Source of the DNA: CAYTPE01 sp964439885
GTDB lineage: Bacteria > Patescibacteriota > Patescibacteriia > Magasanikbacterales > GWA2-37-8
DNA length: 6,612 bases
NCBI GenBank assembly: GCA_964439885.1
Contig: CAYTPE010000063.1
Location: 1 to 6,612 of the forward strand
Direction of reading: 5' to 3'
Position 1 is the stretch's first letter. The number at the start of each line of letters is the position of its first letter. The notes under the pieces were generated by a model that saw nothing but the letters and a program-made list of their open reading frames with translations, did no database searches and was not told the origin of the DNA. Positions 6,575 to 6,612 of this stretch are shown here, piece by piece. The position numbers and the translations under genes were made by a program.

Positions 6575-6612
6575 GCGCGGGTGGCGAAATTGGTAGACGC
6601 ACTACCTTGAGG
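6575..6612 (+). tRNA. tRNA-Leu (anticodon GAG), 3'-truncated by window end
   Basis: The 5' half of a leucine tRNA. The acceptor strand GCGCGGG occupies 6575-6581, followed by TG, a D arm 'GCGAAATTGGTAGACGC' with the canonical GG pair in the loop, and the 5' strand of the anticodon stem CTACC (6602-6606). The anticodon loop then starts TTGAGG, putting the anticodon GAG at 6609-6611 (reads CUC/CUU). The layout matches other bacterial tRNA-Leu genes position for position. The variable arm, T arm and 3' acceptor strand are beyond the window. It begins 5 nt after the stop of the preceding gene, so it may be cut out of a shared transcript by RNase P. No promoter fits in the 5-nt gap. Confidence 0.9.

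Noticed and set aside
5832..6602. 256-codon open frame on the minus strand opposite the DAG-kinase-like gene
   Set aside because: Its translation is rich in His, Cys and Phe with no family pattern, and it also runs antisense into the tRNA. The plus-strand frame has clear family motifs.
1..6612. CRISPR array, insertion sequence or phage-like elements
   Set aside because: No direct repeat array, transposase, integrase or terminal inverted repeats were seen on either strand.

Overview
This window looks like a chromosomal segment of an uncultivated bacterium, most plausibly of the Candidate Phyla Radiation (Patescibacteria, Parcubacteria-like). That placement is an inference. It rests on the architecture of the sensor kinase (a 7TM_HisK-type membrane module ending in a 'YAIIKHNLLNIKILATELL' junction, then HisKA and HATPase), a small bactofilin next to a short divergent diacylglycerol-kinase-like protein, moderate GC with A/T-rich gene junctions, and the near absence of Shine-Dalgarno motifs. 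No phylogenetic marker other than a partial tRNA is present, so the lineage is not proven. All recognised genes lie on the + strand.

Region 1 (1-5211) is a tightly packed run of four genes with gaps of 7, 7 and 1 nt. In order they are the C-terminal two thirds of a MIO-type aromatic amino acid ammonia-lyase/aminomutase (cut by the window edge), a PaaK-like adenylate-forming ligase, a two-domain nitroreductase-family (Acg-like) flavoprotein, and a membrane sensor histidine kinase. The first three suggest a small pathway: deamination (or 2,3-isomerisation) of Tyr/Phe-like amino acid, activation of the resulting aryl acid as adenylate/CoA ester, and a flavin-dependent redox or binding step. The kinase follows with almost no gap, so it is probably made together with the pathway, but no response regulator is visible. 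This cassette is the most interesting part of the window.

Region 2 (5212-5285) is the only real intergenic gap. It carries a good sigma70-type promoter (TTGCCA, 17 nt, TATACT), marking the start of a new transcription unit.

Region 3 (5286-6612) holds a bactofilin (polymer-forming cytoskeletal protein), a DAG-kinase-like protein whose nucleotide-binding signatures are substituted, and, 5 nt after its stop, the first half of a tRNA-Leu (anticodon GAG) cut by the window end. A short hairpin spans the bactofilin stop codon. The bactofilin and lipid-kinase-like protein both point to cell-envelope or cell-shape roles, but a link between them is inferred from adjacency only.
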